Notes: generated by a model from the sequence alone, not told the origin. A stretch of 64,000 nt of DNA from Symsagittifera roscoffensis (GCF_963678635.1 NC_087064.1:3161926-3225925); one strand, 5' to 3'; positions 47,186 through 58,740 are shown, numbered from the stretch's first letter. Numbers and translations are program-made.

Positions 47186-48827
47186 CTGGGTGGTCGTCCG
47201 CGCTTCGGCGTCAATGATTTTGGAGGCCAGGGGTTGGGGCCCCGGCCGGTCATTGGTAAAACCTCTACCGTAATGGAACCTGGAAAAAACAGACGATCTC
47301 GAAAACTGGAGGTCAGAATTCCCTAATTTTTTGCATGCAGCCCCGTATTGAAATTCTAAGGATACACTTTTGCCCCGTTTTGCCAAAATTTTGTTATGTG
47401 TTGACTTATAGAGGGAAATGGGGGGCAAAAATGGTAAAAAACACGTTTTTTGATAAAAATCACCTTTTAACTCTGTTTTGGTTCAAAAAATGGGGTATAT
47501 TGACAGAGAATGGATGAAAGTAGACTGTTTGGGGAGCCTAAATATAAAGATTTGAGAAAAAAAATTTTTCTCAAAAATTTGAGTTTTTTCAAAAACTGCA
47601 ACAAAAATGATGGTTTTTTTGTAACTAAAAAGGTGTTTTTTCCAATTTTCTCAAAATAGGTAAGGTTTCCGGCTTTAACCCAAAAACCCATTCTGAACAG
47701 GTTCATAAAGTGTGTTTCAGTGAAACAAATTGATTGGAACACTTTATTTTGACTTTTTGAAAAAAATAGTTTTTTCACGTTTCTGACTCAACATTGTATA
47801 TCAAAAAAACAAAAATTTTAAAAAGTGAGAAAAAATGATTTTTGATGGCATATTTGAGCTTGCCATAGACATTTTAGTAGGTATTGGGTATTTAAACGTC
47901 AAAATTGGATAAAAATTGTGGTTTTTACAATTTTTTTTTCTCGGCTATTTTACTACTATTTTACTACAAATAAAATTGGCCAAATTTCGAAGAAAAAAGT
48001 CTTAATTTCGGAAGTGGCCAACAAAAATGTTCTAGTTTTCTGAATGCGACCTAACAAGGACACTACATATACACCCCATTTTGATCACTTTTCGATCCTA
48101 TAGGTTTGAAGACGACTTTACCCGATTTATCTACCTTTTTGAGTTAATCGAAAAGTTGTTTTTTTTGCCTTTTCTCTAAATACGGAAATTTTACGGCTTT
48201 GGTCATGAAAACCATTCTGAACAGGTTCATATATTGTAGCCTAGTGATTTAAGTCAATTGGAGCTACTTTTTATGACTTTTGAAAAGAGAGGTTTTTTCA
48301 CGTTTCTGACTCAACTATTTTTATCAAATAAAAAAAATCTTTTTTTTTCTATTGCTTCTAATCAATTTGAGACAAACTTAACCTTTTGGGACAAATTCGA
48401 AGTCCAATTCAGCTATAAGTCACAATTAAAAGTCCACGTACTTGACAATGGGCTCGAAAAAGAATATTAGGACTGTTTCCGAAAACTTGTTTTCGTTGGA
48501 ACGGTCCTCTTCATGAGTCACTGAAAAATATAAATTACTCTGGTTTAATGTTCTCTAGAGACTGATCAGGTATAGATTCAGTCATTGAAAGTATGAGAAA
48601 TCTTTTTTGACCTTTTCTAATCACATACAGAACGTTTTGTGACGTTGCTTTTGTGACACCTTACAAAGTTCATCAGATACCGTTTCAAAAGACTCTCGAG
48701 CAAAAAAAGAGCACCCATCGGGTGCTCTTTTTATGCGAGTGCCACATGCCTTAAAGTCAATGGCCCCCAGGCCAAAGCTGGCAAACCAATCCCACAACAA
48801 TTTGGCACCGCAGGTCAATAACTGGTG
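47186..48827 (+). repeat. Unit 27, class D
   Basis: Opens CTGGGTGG instead of CTAGGTGG. hp1 48470-48507 (GGAACGGTCC, whereas unit 23 has GGAACAGTCC), hp2 48709-48727 (ATC). The last 20 nt match the end of unit 21 rather than unit 23, and a class B unit follows. Confidence 0.95.
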
Positions 48828-50451
48828 CTAGGTGGTCGTCGCGGTCCGGCTTTGTGAATCCTTTAGGCAAGGGTAGGGTTTCCTTGCCGGTCAACTAGAA
48901 AAAATACCTAATTAGGAAAATAAAAAAATTATTCAAGTTCTCGAAAACGGCAGTATAGAATTTCTTCAAACTTTGCATGTAGGTAGAGGACAAAATTCTA
49001 AGATATAACTTGGGAAGGCGTTTTTCCGAAATAATGTTATGAGTTGCACTTTTTGGGGAAAAAGGGGCGTTTTTTTTGGTCAAAATCACGATTTTTTTCA
49101 AAAATGCCCCAATAAATCAATTTTGGTTGAGAAAATGCGAAAAAGTGATGTTTTTTTTGGACACAAGCACAGTTAAGGGAATCGAATGGTGTATTGTTTG
49201 CCAAAATTTTTTCAGCAATTTTTTCGAGATTTTTGATGTTTTTTTGCGGTTTTTTTGAAGTTTTTTGTCAAATTTCAAAAAAGTCAATGTTCCGGTCGTT
49301 TTTCGACATTTTTACTGATCACAAAAAATGATTGTCGTGGCCGAATTAATTTATTGGAGTAAAGAGAGAAAAAACTTCATTTTTGATTTTTTGAGAATTT
49401 TCCCGCCAAAAACTGCTTTTTTTACGTTTTTTTCTTTTTTTTTCAAAAAATCACTGTTCTTCTAAACTTTTTTATTATAAACATTTTGCCAGTTTGTATA
49501 CCCTAGTGAGCCAAACTTATGACCTAAAAACAAATTTTTTGCTGGTCCATCATAGAAGGCACTTTTTGATCGCCAAATCTGAAAAAAAAAATTTTTTTTT
49601 GTCAAATTTTTTAATTTTTTTTCAAAAATTAGCCAAAAAATCATTATTTAACTGGAGACAATTTTTATATACCTCAAAAACCCTTGACAAGTTAGTTTTG
49701 ATGCAAAAATTTTCATCAATTTGTTCAAGAGGTATAGAAGTAATGAAATTTTGATTGTGGTAAAAAAAAGTGTGTTTGTAAAACAAACGTAAAAGTTAAT
49801 CGATCATTGTGAGTTGCGAAGTCAAAACCTGCCTAAACTGTAGTAACGCGTCAAAACGGGCCTCTCAGGTATCATCTTTTTCAAACTGAGGTTTTTGTGA
49901 TACTTAAAAAAAGAAATAAGTGATTTTTTTTGCATATTTTTTTGATAAACTTAAATTTCTTTCTCGATTTTTTGTTTTGTTTTTTTTTTAATAATATTGT
50001 TTTTAACATAGTTGTTATGTGTTTGAACAGTCAATAATCACAAAGACATGGGCTGGGCTCTGTAAGTTTAACCAACGCATTAGATTTCTCTTTGTTTGTA
50101 TTTGGGATCATAATTTAAAATTTGGACTGTTTCCGAAAACTTGTTTTCGTTGAAACAGTCCATTTCGTAAATCAAAACGTATTTGGTAGTTAATTGATCG
50201 AGCCACAGAGTGACTTATAAAAATGCCCTTCCAGGAATACAATTTGAGGTATCATGGGAGTTTAACTGAGAACAACAAGAAAAAAAGTTAAATTTCGGAC
50301 GAAATATGTAAGATTTAAATCGACTTACAGTTCTCGAGCAAAAAGAGCACCCGCAGGGTGCTCTTTCTGCGAGTGCGTTGAGCGCTGTTCGTATTCTTCC
50401 CCACGCGATGCAAATAACTAAAGTAGAGAATATACCACACAACCCTGCCCC
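48828..50451 (+). repeat. Unit 28, class B
   Basis: hp1 50124-50161 (GAAACAGTCC), hp2 50345-50363 (GCA), type 3 tail. Very close to units 6 and 17. Confidence 0.95.
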
Positions 50452-51203
50452 CTAGGTGGTCGTCGCGGTCCGGCTTTGTGAATCCTTTAGGCAAGGGTAG
50501 GGTTTCCTTGCCGGTCAACTAGAAAAAATACCTAATTAGGAAAATAAAAAAATTATTCAAGTTCTCGAAAACGGCAGTATAGAATTTCTTCAAACTTTGC
50601 ATGTAGGTAGAGGACAAAATTCTAAGATATAACTTGGGAAGGCGTTTTTCCGAAATAATGTTATGAGTTGCACTTTTTGGGGAAAAAGGGGCGTTTTTTT
50701 TGGTCGAAATCACGATTTTTTTCAAAAATGCCCCAATAACTCAATTTTGGTTGAAAAAATGCGAAAAAGTGATGTTTTTTTTGGACACAAGCACAGTTAA
50801 GGGAATCGAATGGTGTATTGTTTGCCAAAATTTTTTCAGCAATTTTTTCGAGATTTTTCATGTTTTTTTGCGGTTTTTTTGAAGTTTTTTGTCAAATTTC
50901 AAAAAAGTCAATGTTCCGGTCGTTTTTCGACATTTTTACTGATCACAAAAAATGATTGTCGTGGCCGAATTAATTTATTGGAGTAAAGAGAGAGAAAACT
51001 TGATTTTTGATTTTTTGAGAATTTTCCCGCCAAAAACTGATTTTTTTACGTTTTTTTCTTTTTTTTTCAAAAAATCACTGTTCTTCTAAACTTTTTTATT
51101 ATAAACATTTTGCCAGTTTGTATACCCTAATGAGCCAAACTTATGACCTGAAAACAAATTTTTTGCTGGTCCATCATAGAAGGCACTTTTTGATCGCCAA
51201 ATC
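50452..51203 (+). repeat. Unit 29, class B, cut by the assembly gap
   Basis: The first 752 bp of a B unit with its hp3. The sequence stops at the N run in the middle of the body, so the natural right end of the array is not visible. Confidence 0.93.
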
Positions 51204-51403
51204 NNNNNNNNNNNNNNNNNNNNNNNNNNNNNNNNNNNNNNNNNNNNNNNNNNNNNNNNNNNNNNNNNNNNNNNNNNNNNNNNNNNNNNNNNNNNNNNNN
51301 NNNNNNNNNNNNNNNNNNNNNNNNNNNNNNNNNNNNNNNNNNNNNNNNNNNNNNNNNNNNNNNNNNNNNNNNNNNNNNNNNNNNNNNNNNNNNNNNNNNN
51401 NNN
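51204..51403. other. Assembly gap of exactly 200 N
   Basis: A run of 200 N between array sequence and retroelement debris. The round length suggests a placeholder, so the real distance, and whether the two sides are adjacent, are unknown. Confidence 0.98.
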
Positions 51404-52600
51404 AAAACTTACGGTCGGTCTGGATTGGGGGAAAAGTTTCGAAAATGGACTATTTAAAACTTTTCTGGGAACGTAAGCTCGTTCCCGAACAATTTGAGGA
51501 ATACAAAATAAAACCAGAATAGTTCACGCGGTCAAGAACAATTGAGATGACAACAAAATATCCCACGTGGGAGTTTTAGTACGTGGACAACACTGTGGAC
51601 CAAATCATCTACAAATATGCCCGGCGAAAGACGTAATTAGTTCCGAATGTACCAAATGAGGACATTTTGCAAAAGCATGCAGATCCTCACATGTTTGTTA
51701 TATGCAAAACGGCGCTGGAGAACTGCCCGGATGTTTAAGAAAAAAATACGGAACTGAAAGAGAAAGACCGAGTGGCATATGCGGATTTCACATTCATAGT
51801 AGGAAGAGAAGATATCCCACGGGATAATTTCACAGTGATGACAATAACTGAAGCGTTTGAAATGAAACCTCAGTGAAAAACTACAAAGAGGATTTAAACG
51901 GTCATATTGCGTGTTCCACAACAAAAATGAAAATATTTTCCTTATTGAGGAATCGCGGAATCCAATATCCTTATCCGGCAGTAAAAAACAGTGTAGAGGT
52001 TGATAAAGAACAACAATTACACAGTTCTTTTTTATCCTACCGGAAAATGCTGCTAGAAACCTCGTGTGTTACAATGGAGAATTTATGGTTTCTAAGGAAC
52101 AACTGATCATCGCAATAGAATCTGGTAGATGAACGGCTTTTCCAGCTCCGTTAATCATTGATTTTGAGCAAAAAGGAATTTCCACAGGTCATGCCAAAAC
52201 CCATACCAGGACATACTAAAAGATAACTTCCAACAGATCTATTTGTTTGATTTTGAAAAGCAATAAAACCACTTGACAAAACCCAATTTGTCAAAGGACA
52301 TATTTCCTATGCAGCAGAAAAAACAGATACCAACCCATATCCAGGAATGAGTGGATAAAACTGATTGACCAGAAACACATTATCAAACAGGATAAGAATG
52401 TAACACTATGAATCTAACACAAAAAATCTAACACCAACGAACACAAAGCTCATCCACAATTTTCAAATGGTCGGAACAACAATTATCAGATGCCCAACAT
52501 CGAATTACTATTCGACAAAATTGCAAAAATAATAAAAATAAACGACAATAAACAAACGCATCTGTCACTACTTGACCTCTATTATGCATATTCATAATTT
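51404..52600 (+). mobile_element. Fossil LTR-retrotransposon gag-like remnant, copy 1
   Basis: Plus-strand sequence after the gap has short stretches that read like the C-terminal part of a Gag protein, including a region corresponding to a nucleocapsid zinc knuckle near 51640-51700. It is clearly broken and old, with many interruptions. A related copy lies at 57340-58740. Ty3/gypsy-like or Pao-like cannot be decided from what is left. No LTRs were seen. Confidence 0.5.
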
Positions 52601-54480
52601 TTGGAGCAGAAGAACAGAAATCATTGCAATTTCATTCTCATCGGGTGCAACGCCACGGGAGCGTATCAATTTCAAAACGGGTTTTAAGGACTGACAGATA
52701 TGCCAGCAGAATTTCAAAAAAGCAACAGACTCAACGCTGATGCGAAAACTCATATGGGTAAGAATACGACATAAATATAGTAACAAAAGGATCAAACGAG
52801 CATCACAAAGAAAATTCAAAGAGAGTCTTGCAGATTTAATATGAAAAAATTTAAGCATTCTATTGGATAAGTTTAATCTTACAATATTGGTTAGGTTACA
52901 ATTTAATGTAGCTCAAACCGCAGCAACCATAAAATCACTCCTAAAAACACAGATAAAATATAACACTGAATTGGCAAACTGAACCTACAACTGTTTTTAA
53001 ACAGTCTTTAACAATAGTGTGTTTGAATTTTGCAATTTGTATCCATTTTTATACTACTTGATACTTTTTTCTTTTTATTGCTAGTAAATACACCGTCAAA
53101 AAAGTATTTTTTTTGCAGTTTTGTAAAACTTCGTTCTCAATCACGCGGTGTGCAAAGTGCTCTTCTTCTAATACTGTTTGACACTGTTTTTATTGCAGTT
53201 TCTTTCGAAAAAATAAATTGAGCTAGCAATACTCTCAAAATATTTAAAAAAAAACATTCAAAAAAAGTCAAAAAAAATTGTCATTCAAGGAAAAACATAA
53301 TTTGAAATATAAGTTTTTAGACTCAACTGGCTTGGTTGCTTGGTTAGTGTCAGATTTCTTTGTGACAGTCAATTTTGGTATCAAAATGATCTGCCAGTAA
53401 AATATAGGCTCAAAAATGGACTTAGGAAGCCCACTTTATCTTGGACAAACGAGATCTACCAGTTGCAGCTCAAAACGTTTCCTAACATAAACAAGCAACC
53501 TATAATTCATTCAAGCCGCTTTTGGAGATCGCTGCCTTCTCGTCGTATTTTAGGGAATGCTAGCCCCTCAACTTCATAGAGAACGGCCCCCATATTTGCA
53601 TGCAAGGTAACTTGAGGACTAAGTGCTTTTTACCGAAAAATCTGATGCCGCTGTTCGCTCGATCAGAACAGCAAATATCTCAGACAACTTTTCCATTGAA
53701 TTGAAATGCTTCACGAAAAAACCAAATAAGTCGCTATCATAGCCAGATATGATTCGTGTGGATTTGAACTTGCTCTATTATAGAATTATCTGATGGTTTT
53801 AACATCAAAAAATTACAATCAAATGCGAGTAAGCAACGCAAAACCTGTGATTTTTTTCAGACAAATTTCGATTTTTAAACTTGACAGTTTTGACGGATTT
53901 TTTTTTTCACGGATTTGAAAGCTTTTGTTGTCCTGAACTTAAGTTTTAGTAGCTAAATACCTGTGATTTTTTTTCGCAAAGTTATGGGGTTTGAAAGATT
54001 TCGATTTTGGCTGTTCTGATACTTGCAATCTTGTTGTTCGGCTTCCTGTGCAAAGAAAGTAATGAAATAATTGATCTCGGTTTGGTTTTTTCTTCAGACA
54101 ATTTTTGACTTTTTAACTAGCAATCTTTGACGGAGTTTTTTTCGTATCATTCAGAAGGTATTAGTAACCTGAGCTTAAATCTGAAAACATGTTTAGGTGA
54201 TCATTTTTTTAAAAAAGATATTGGGGTTTAAAGGTTGCCATTTTGGCCAATTTGATTTAATTAACGCACGATATATTTCGCGCTATTAACGAGTGAGCGG
54301 AGATTTAATCTCTCTTAGAAGTCATTCCAAATTGGTTGAAGGAAGCTTATTTGCCGCATTTGATTTGTTATTAAGAGCGAAATCTATAATTTTGTACTTT
54401 ATATGGCGTGTGACTTCAAATCTCAAATATAAAAAAAGTTGATTCGAGGCACGACAGAAAGAGTTTCACTTTGATATAAT
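52600..54480. other. No recognisable feature
   Basis: AT-rich sequence with short ORFs only, absent from the right copy of the duplicated block. I see no hairpins, coding signature or terminal repeats here. Confidence 0.5.
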
Positions 54481-55215
54481 TCACTTATTCTCTAATTTGA
54501 TTTGATTCCCGGTGGGTACAGAGATAAAAAACGAAGACACAAGGTGTTTAACTTTCAAATTTTAAAATTAGATATCAAAATTATTAACGAGAATTTTAAA
54601 GAAGTCTTCAATAAGCAAAAACCAACTTTCCTCTGTGATTTTTTCTCCGGAACGTGGAAACCAGTGAAAATTCATACTGCCGTGCGCACCAAAACAAAAC
54701 CTTGTTTGAGAAGTCACAATTGCTGTCTGATCAAGCTGATAGCCATCCAAGTAAAAGTAGTAAAGTTTGATAGCGTGGAGCAATGTACTCAAGAACGTCA
54801 AAATAATAAATGGAGGTTCAAACTGATAATAAGTGTTTTTTTGTTGCACTACTGGAAAATGTCGCAATGGGATATCCAGACTCTGTGTTACCCCCAGCAT
54901 TTACTGAAAAAGCATTCAGTAAATTGTCTCTTATCGAAAGATCATCTTTGCCTTTTCCGTGCACTAACAATGTACCTACTTGCCCACAGTTACCTCGATG
55001 CGCATAAATCCCAATTATTTACAGAGTTTATACTGGCTAGGAATCGGAGGACTTTTGTAGAGTTGCCATTAATGATTTACCTCCTTTACCGCAAAAAGTT
55101 GAACACAACATATTCTTTATCCTTATCAATTTTGACATTCAAGAAAGAGAATAGGTTGCAGAATCAGCCCGGTGAAGTACTGAAAACATTGATAAAACAG
55201 TCAAATTGCTGAGAC
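54480..55215 (+). mobile_element. Open frame of 236 codons, probably from a virus-like or transposon element
   Basis: This is the longest ATG-initiated frame in the window (54502-55212). It contains KDHLCLFRAL around residue 145, followed by a stretch resembling the LFTEF region. In my recollection an LCLFRAL-type motif occurs in N-terminal regions of polyproteins of some invertebrate virus-like elements, including Polinton-type ones; that link is weak. The right part recurs at about 58780-59095. No neighbouring gene supports a host function. I treat it as part of a fossil element of unknown family. Confidence 0.3.
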
Positions 55216-56640
55216 TCAACAATCAAATACGAATGATATTACTTGTTTCTTTAAGTTTTTGCAAGCAGTTTAAGTTGTCACACTTGTGACTGCTTCTTTA
55301 AAAGATCAGACGTATTCCACAAACCTCAACGCGTACACACTACTGGAAACAATGATCGAGAAACTTGGCAGATTCTTTATTCCTCATTTGAAGGATTGCC
55401 ATCCAAGTCACCCGAAAAGTTGTCTATGGTTTCATCTTCACGTTGCCTTGGTTTCTCGAATCTTTTGGTGGCCTTGCACTCCCGAGCCAAAACGGTTCAA
55501 CAGTCTCTCGAAAACTTTTTTTGCAGTAGTCCGCTGAAATTGTTTTTTCGCCACCACGCAATTCAGGGCTGTCCCTTTCATTTTGATACTGAGCGCACTT
55601 CAATTCTGTCTTTCTGTCACGTCTCTTTCTTCAAAATGCAGCTTTATGACTTCTTTCCAGGTATCTATACAACCGTCGGATTCATCTTGTAACTTCAAGG
55701 TTTTTTATGATCCTTTTAGATTTTTCGCTGAGCGCATTGGTCATGAAAAATCTTGTGAGAACCGTATCCAGGCATCTGTTCAGAGGTTGAAACGCTGCGG
55801 CTTTGCGTTCCCAAGAAAATCCATTCTGTTCATTCTATTGTTTGAGGTTCTGGAACAGCCCTCCTGACAGATTGGCTTGGCTGAGCTCTTACCTGGTTCA
55901 AGAAATTCCAACCTGAGAAATCACCCCCTTCTACTCGCATGCGTCTGGCGCGGGTCATTCGTTCGCGCTTGATCTACTGCCAGTAGAGCCGCCTCAGCTA
56001 ATCGTATGTTTCCTAGGCCTGTGACTCTCAGTGGCGCTGTTAGATGGTTTACCTCTTCCTCTCGTGGACCCATACGTCCTTCCTCTGTTTGAGTGCTCAT
56101 TGAAGGTCACTCTCGGTTCTCTGCTAGCCTCCCTCGAGCGTTCCCCTCTATTTCTTGATCCGTTCCTGGAGACCACCCAATCTGTTAAGCATAGACTGAG
56201 TGCTTCATTCGATCAGTGCGTCTATCCTATTAACGAGAGTCCCAAGAGTCTGCTCTTGTTGATTCCGAAGTTGCTCTATGTCGCCTCTCAATCGTTACTC
56301 TCTTTTGTTACAAATTTCCCGCTCGGCATGCCGCATTTATCTCCTCCCGCAGACATTCTCTCTCAATGTGAATTGCTCTCTCTTGTTCGCTCATTCTGAT
56401 CGAAATCTGTTCATTTTGCTTACCCATGCTATCCATAAAAAATGGTCATGACTTCTATTGATTCTCCGTTGTACACCAATTGAAACACTAGGGGTGGCGT
56501 CACCCTAGTCATGACAGGTATTTTTTGTGGCTAGTTGATACTCGCGCCGCTTCTCTCTGTCTCGAAGGTCCTTCATACCCGGCCTCTAATTCTAAGAGTG
56601 TGGTCCTTGAGTGTAGTCTTGGTATAATTGAAACGTCAAA
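55215..56640 (-). mobile_element. Fossil LTR-retrotransposon gag, copy 1
   Basis: The minus strand encodes Gag-like pieces, including an R/S-rich stretch with REPRVTFNEHSNRGR, shared with the better preserved copy at 59100-61050. The 5' part beyond about 56620 is missing. Broken, with several interruptions. Plus-strand ORFs here are shadows. Confidence 0.5.
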
Positions 56641-56985
56641 CTTATTATTCAAAACAAGTTACTGGTCTATGGATTTGCCGACTAAAAGTCTGTGAACACC
56701 ATTTCGCAATCTGATGAAAAAAAATCTGACTATGAAAATTCTCAACAACTATGTTATCGTATACTAAAAATTTGCAAAAAAAAAAATTCAAAAATTTTAT
56801 GTGTGCTTAGTTAAAAATTTCCAATCAAAAAAATTTCCATAATCTGTTTTCTTTTTCCTAGTAATTTTTTTTATACAAAACGAAAAAGACTAAATCATTT
56901 AGTGTAGAAAAAAGAGCTTTTTGTCCCGACAAGCAGAAATATTTGTTTGAAAAGGGGATAATGGCAGAGCATTAACAAAATCATT

Positions 56986-57026
<41 letters not shown>

Positions 57027-57340
57027 TATTTTATCATTATATTTATACTGGTCACTTGATCAAGATGGTGTTAAATACACAATAGAGAACGATGGACTTC
57101 AGAGTTCAGAATAAATGTTTATCAACCATTTGTTCTTATCTCAGGGCACGTTTTTTGGTTCACCAACCCTGTCGGATTAGCGTTTATTTTTTGATCAATC
57201 ACTGAAGTATGGTGTGGCGCAGCCAGCATCTTTAAAAAAACCGCTAATCATAGCATCATTTTGGCAATGGGCATCAGCAGAGCCTGAGTTAAAATGGCCG
57301 AAGTAGGCAGCTAGCATGGAGATGGCCATATTTCCTAAGG
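56640..57340. other. Spacer between the duplicated blocks, with an (AT)n microsatellite
   Basis: AT-rich spacer containing the dinucleotide run at 56991-57025. No gene recognised. Confidence 0.6.
56991..57025. repeat. (AT)n microsatellite
   Basis: About 17 uninterrupted AT repeats. Confidence 0.97.
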
Positions 57341-58740
57341 ATCGAATTGAGGGGAAAGTTTAGTCTGAGACAGACTAAACTAACTAATACCAATGTTGAA
57401 TTAGCTTTGCGTGAAGACTGGCGATTGCAAGAAATAGGTGAAATTTTGTTCACTGCCCATATGAAAAAATGGGAAGTTGCTATAGAACTCCTAGCGGAGA
57501 GGAGAACGCATCAAGGTGCACATGAATCCTGGATCCGAGATATAAAGGAATTGATCACAGTAAGACAAGGAATGCAAACCCATTTGACTCATCGACATCA
57601 GCACCTTTTAAGCAAAAACTCATCTTGGGCTACAATTAACCACGAAGATGAGAAAGACAATATTAAAAAACTAGAATAATCCACGCGACCAAGGACAGAA
57701 AAATAGCCCAATTGGAAGTTATAGTATGTGGACGACAATTTAGACCAAATCAACCACAAATATGACCGGCAAAAGACAAAATTAGTTCCAATTGCGCTAA
57801 ACGGGGACATTTTGCAAAAACATGGAGATCCTCACATGTTTGTTTATGCAAAAAGGTACGGGAGAACCGCCCGGAGTTTTGAGAAAACAATACGAAGCTA
57901 GAAGAGAACGACCGAGTGGATTTGCGGATTTCACATTCTTGAGCTGATAGGAAGATATCCCACGGTATAATTTCACAGTGATGACAATAACTGCAACGTT
58001 TGAAAAAAAAACTTCAAAAAAAATCCACAAAAAAATTGGAAATTGCTTTCCTTTTTGAGGAATCGGGGAAACCAATGTCCTTATCAGGCAGTAAAAAACA
58101 GTGTAAAGATTGAGAATGAACACCAGTTAGACAATTTTCTTTATATCCTACCGAAGATGCAGCTAGAAATCGCAGCAGGGAAGATGCAGCTAGAATTTAT
58201 GGTTTCTAAAAGACGACTGATCATCGCAATAGATTCCGGTAGATGAATGCTTTTATCAGCTCCAGTTATCATTGATTACGAGAAAAAAGAATTTCCATAG
58301 GAGAAAACATCCTACCACAAATTAGCATTCAACTTCTACAGGACATAGGAAAAGCCATACCAGGACATACCAGGACATACTAAAAATATAACTTCCAGCA
58401 AAGCTACTTATCTTATTTGTAAAAGCAAAAAGTCCACGTGAGAAAACTTTATTTGTCAAGGTTATAATTCATATGCAGCAGAAAAAATGGATACCAATCA
58501 ATCACCAGGAACGAGTGGATAAAACGGATTAGTCAGAAATACATTATCAAACATGTTAAGAGTCTAACACTAAGAATCCAACACAAAAGTTCTAACACAC
58601 ACGAATATAAAGTTCATCCACAGTTTTCAAATGGTCGGAACAACAAATATCAGTTGCCCAAAAGTGAATTAATTGCAGAAATAAAAGAAAAAAAACGACA
58701 ATAAACAAACGCCACTCTCAATACTTGACATTTATTATGC
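57340..58740 (+). mobile_element. Fossil LTR-retrotransposon gag-like remnant, copy 2
   Basis: An open stretch at 57347-57679 (110 codons, charged, rich in E, K and H) reads like a Gag segment. It is followed by a zinc-knuckle-like region near 57775-57840 (KRGHFAK) and by sequence matching copy 1. Broken, with many interruptions, and old. The family is probably Ty3/gypsy-like or Pao-like. No LTR pair was found. Confidence 0.5.

Larger units (their letters stand above)
1..51203 (+). repeat. Mosaic tandem array of about 1.6-kb hairpin-bearing units
   Basis: Direct head-to-tail repeats fill the whole stretch. Units open with CTAGGTGG(C/T)CG or a near match at 1006, 3217, 4847, 6480, 8111, 9658, 11284, 12911, 14539, 16168, 17797, 19433, 21063, 22695, 24314, 25929, 27559, 29181, 30810, 32429, 34021, 35672, 37318, 38959, 40591, 42219, 47186, 48828 and 50452. 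Most spacings are 1.59-1.65 kb. The opening blocks form classes A to G, and bodies and tails also come in classes that are combined in different ways. The array starts before the window and runs into the N gap, so its true length is unknown. No open frame in it looks selected. I do not recognise the family. It could be satellite DNA, a non-coding RNA cluster, or concatemers of a non-autonomous rolling-circle element. Confidence 0.97.
51530..56620. repeat. Left copy of a duplicated composite block
   Basis: Three segments (about 51530-52600, 54880-55210 and 55260-56620) match, in the same order and orientation, about 57680-58740, 58780-59095 and 59130-60480. The 52600-54880 part is missing from the right copy. 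The two copies are clearly diverged, so the duplication is not recent. Confidence 0.75.

Noticed and set aside
3323-47517. A recurring 60-74-codon plus-strand ORF in A and D units (contains GGQNSLIFCMQP)
   Set aside because: It recurs because the repeat recurs. Differences between copies are mostly amino-acid changing (for example ILTRNG, ILIRNG, ILMENG, ILTING at the end), with no excess of silent changes, and other classes do not keep the frame.
1-51203. CRISPR array
   Set aside because: The repeat unit is about 1.6 kb, there are no short regularly spaced repeats with unique spacers, and there are no cas genes.
56031-56399. 122-codon plus-strand ORF, and the similar plus-strand ORFs at 59422-59844 and 60621-61052
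   Set aside because: Each lies opposite minus-strand gag-like sequence and reads as its shadow.
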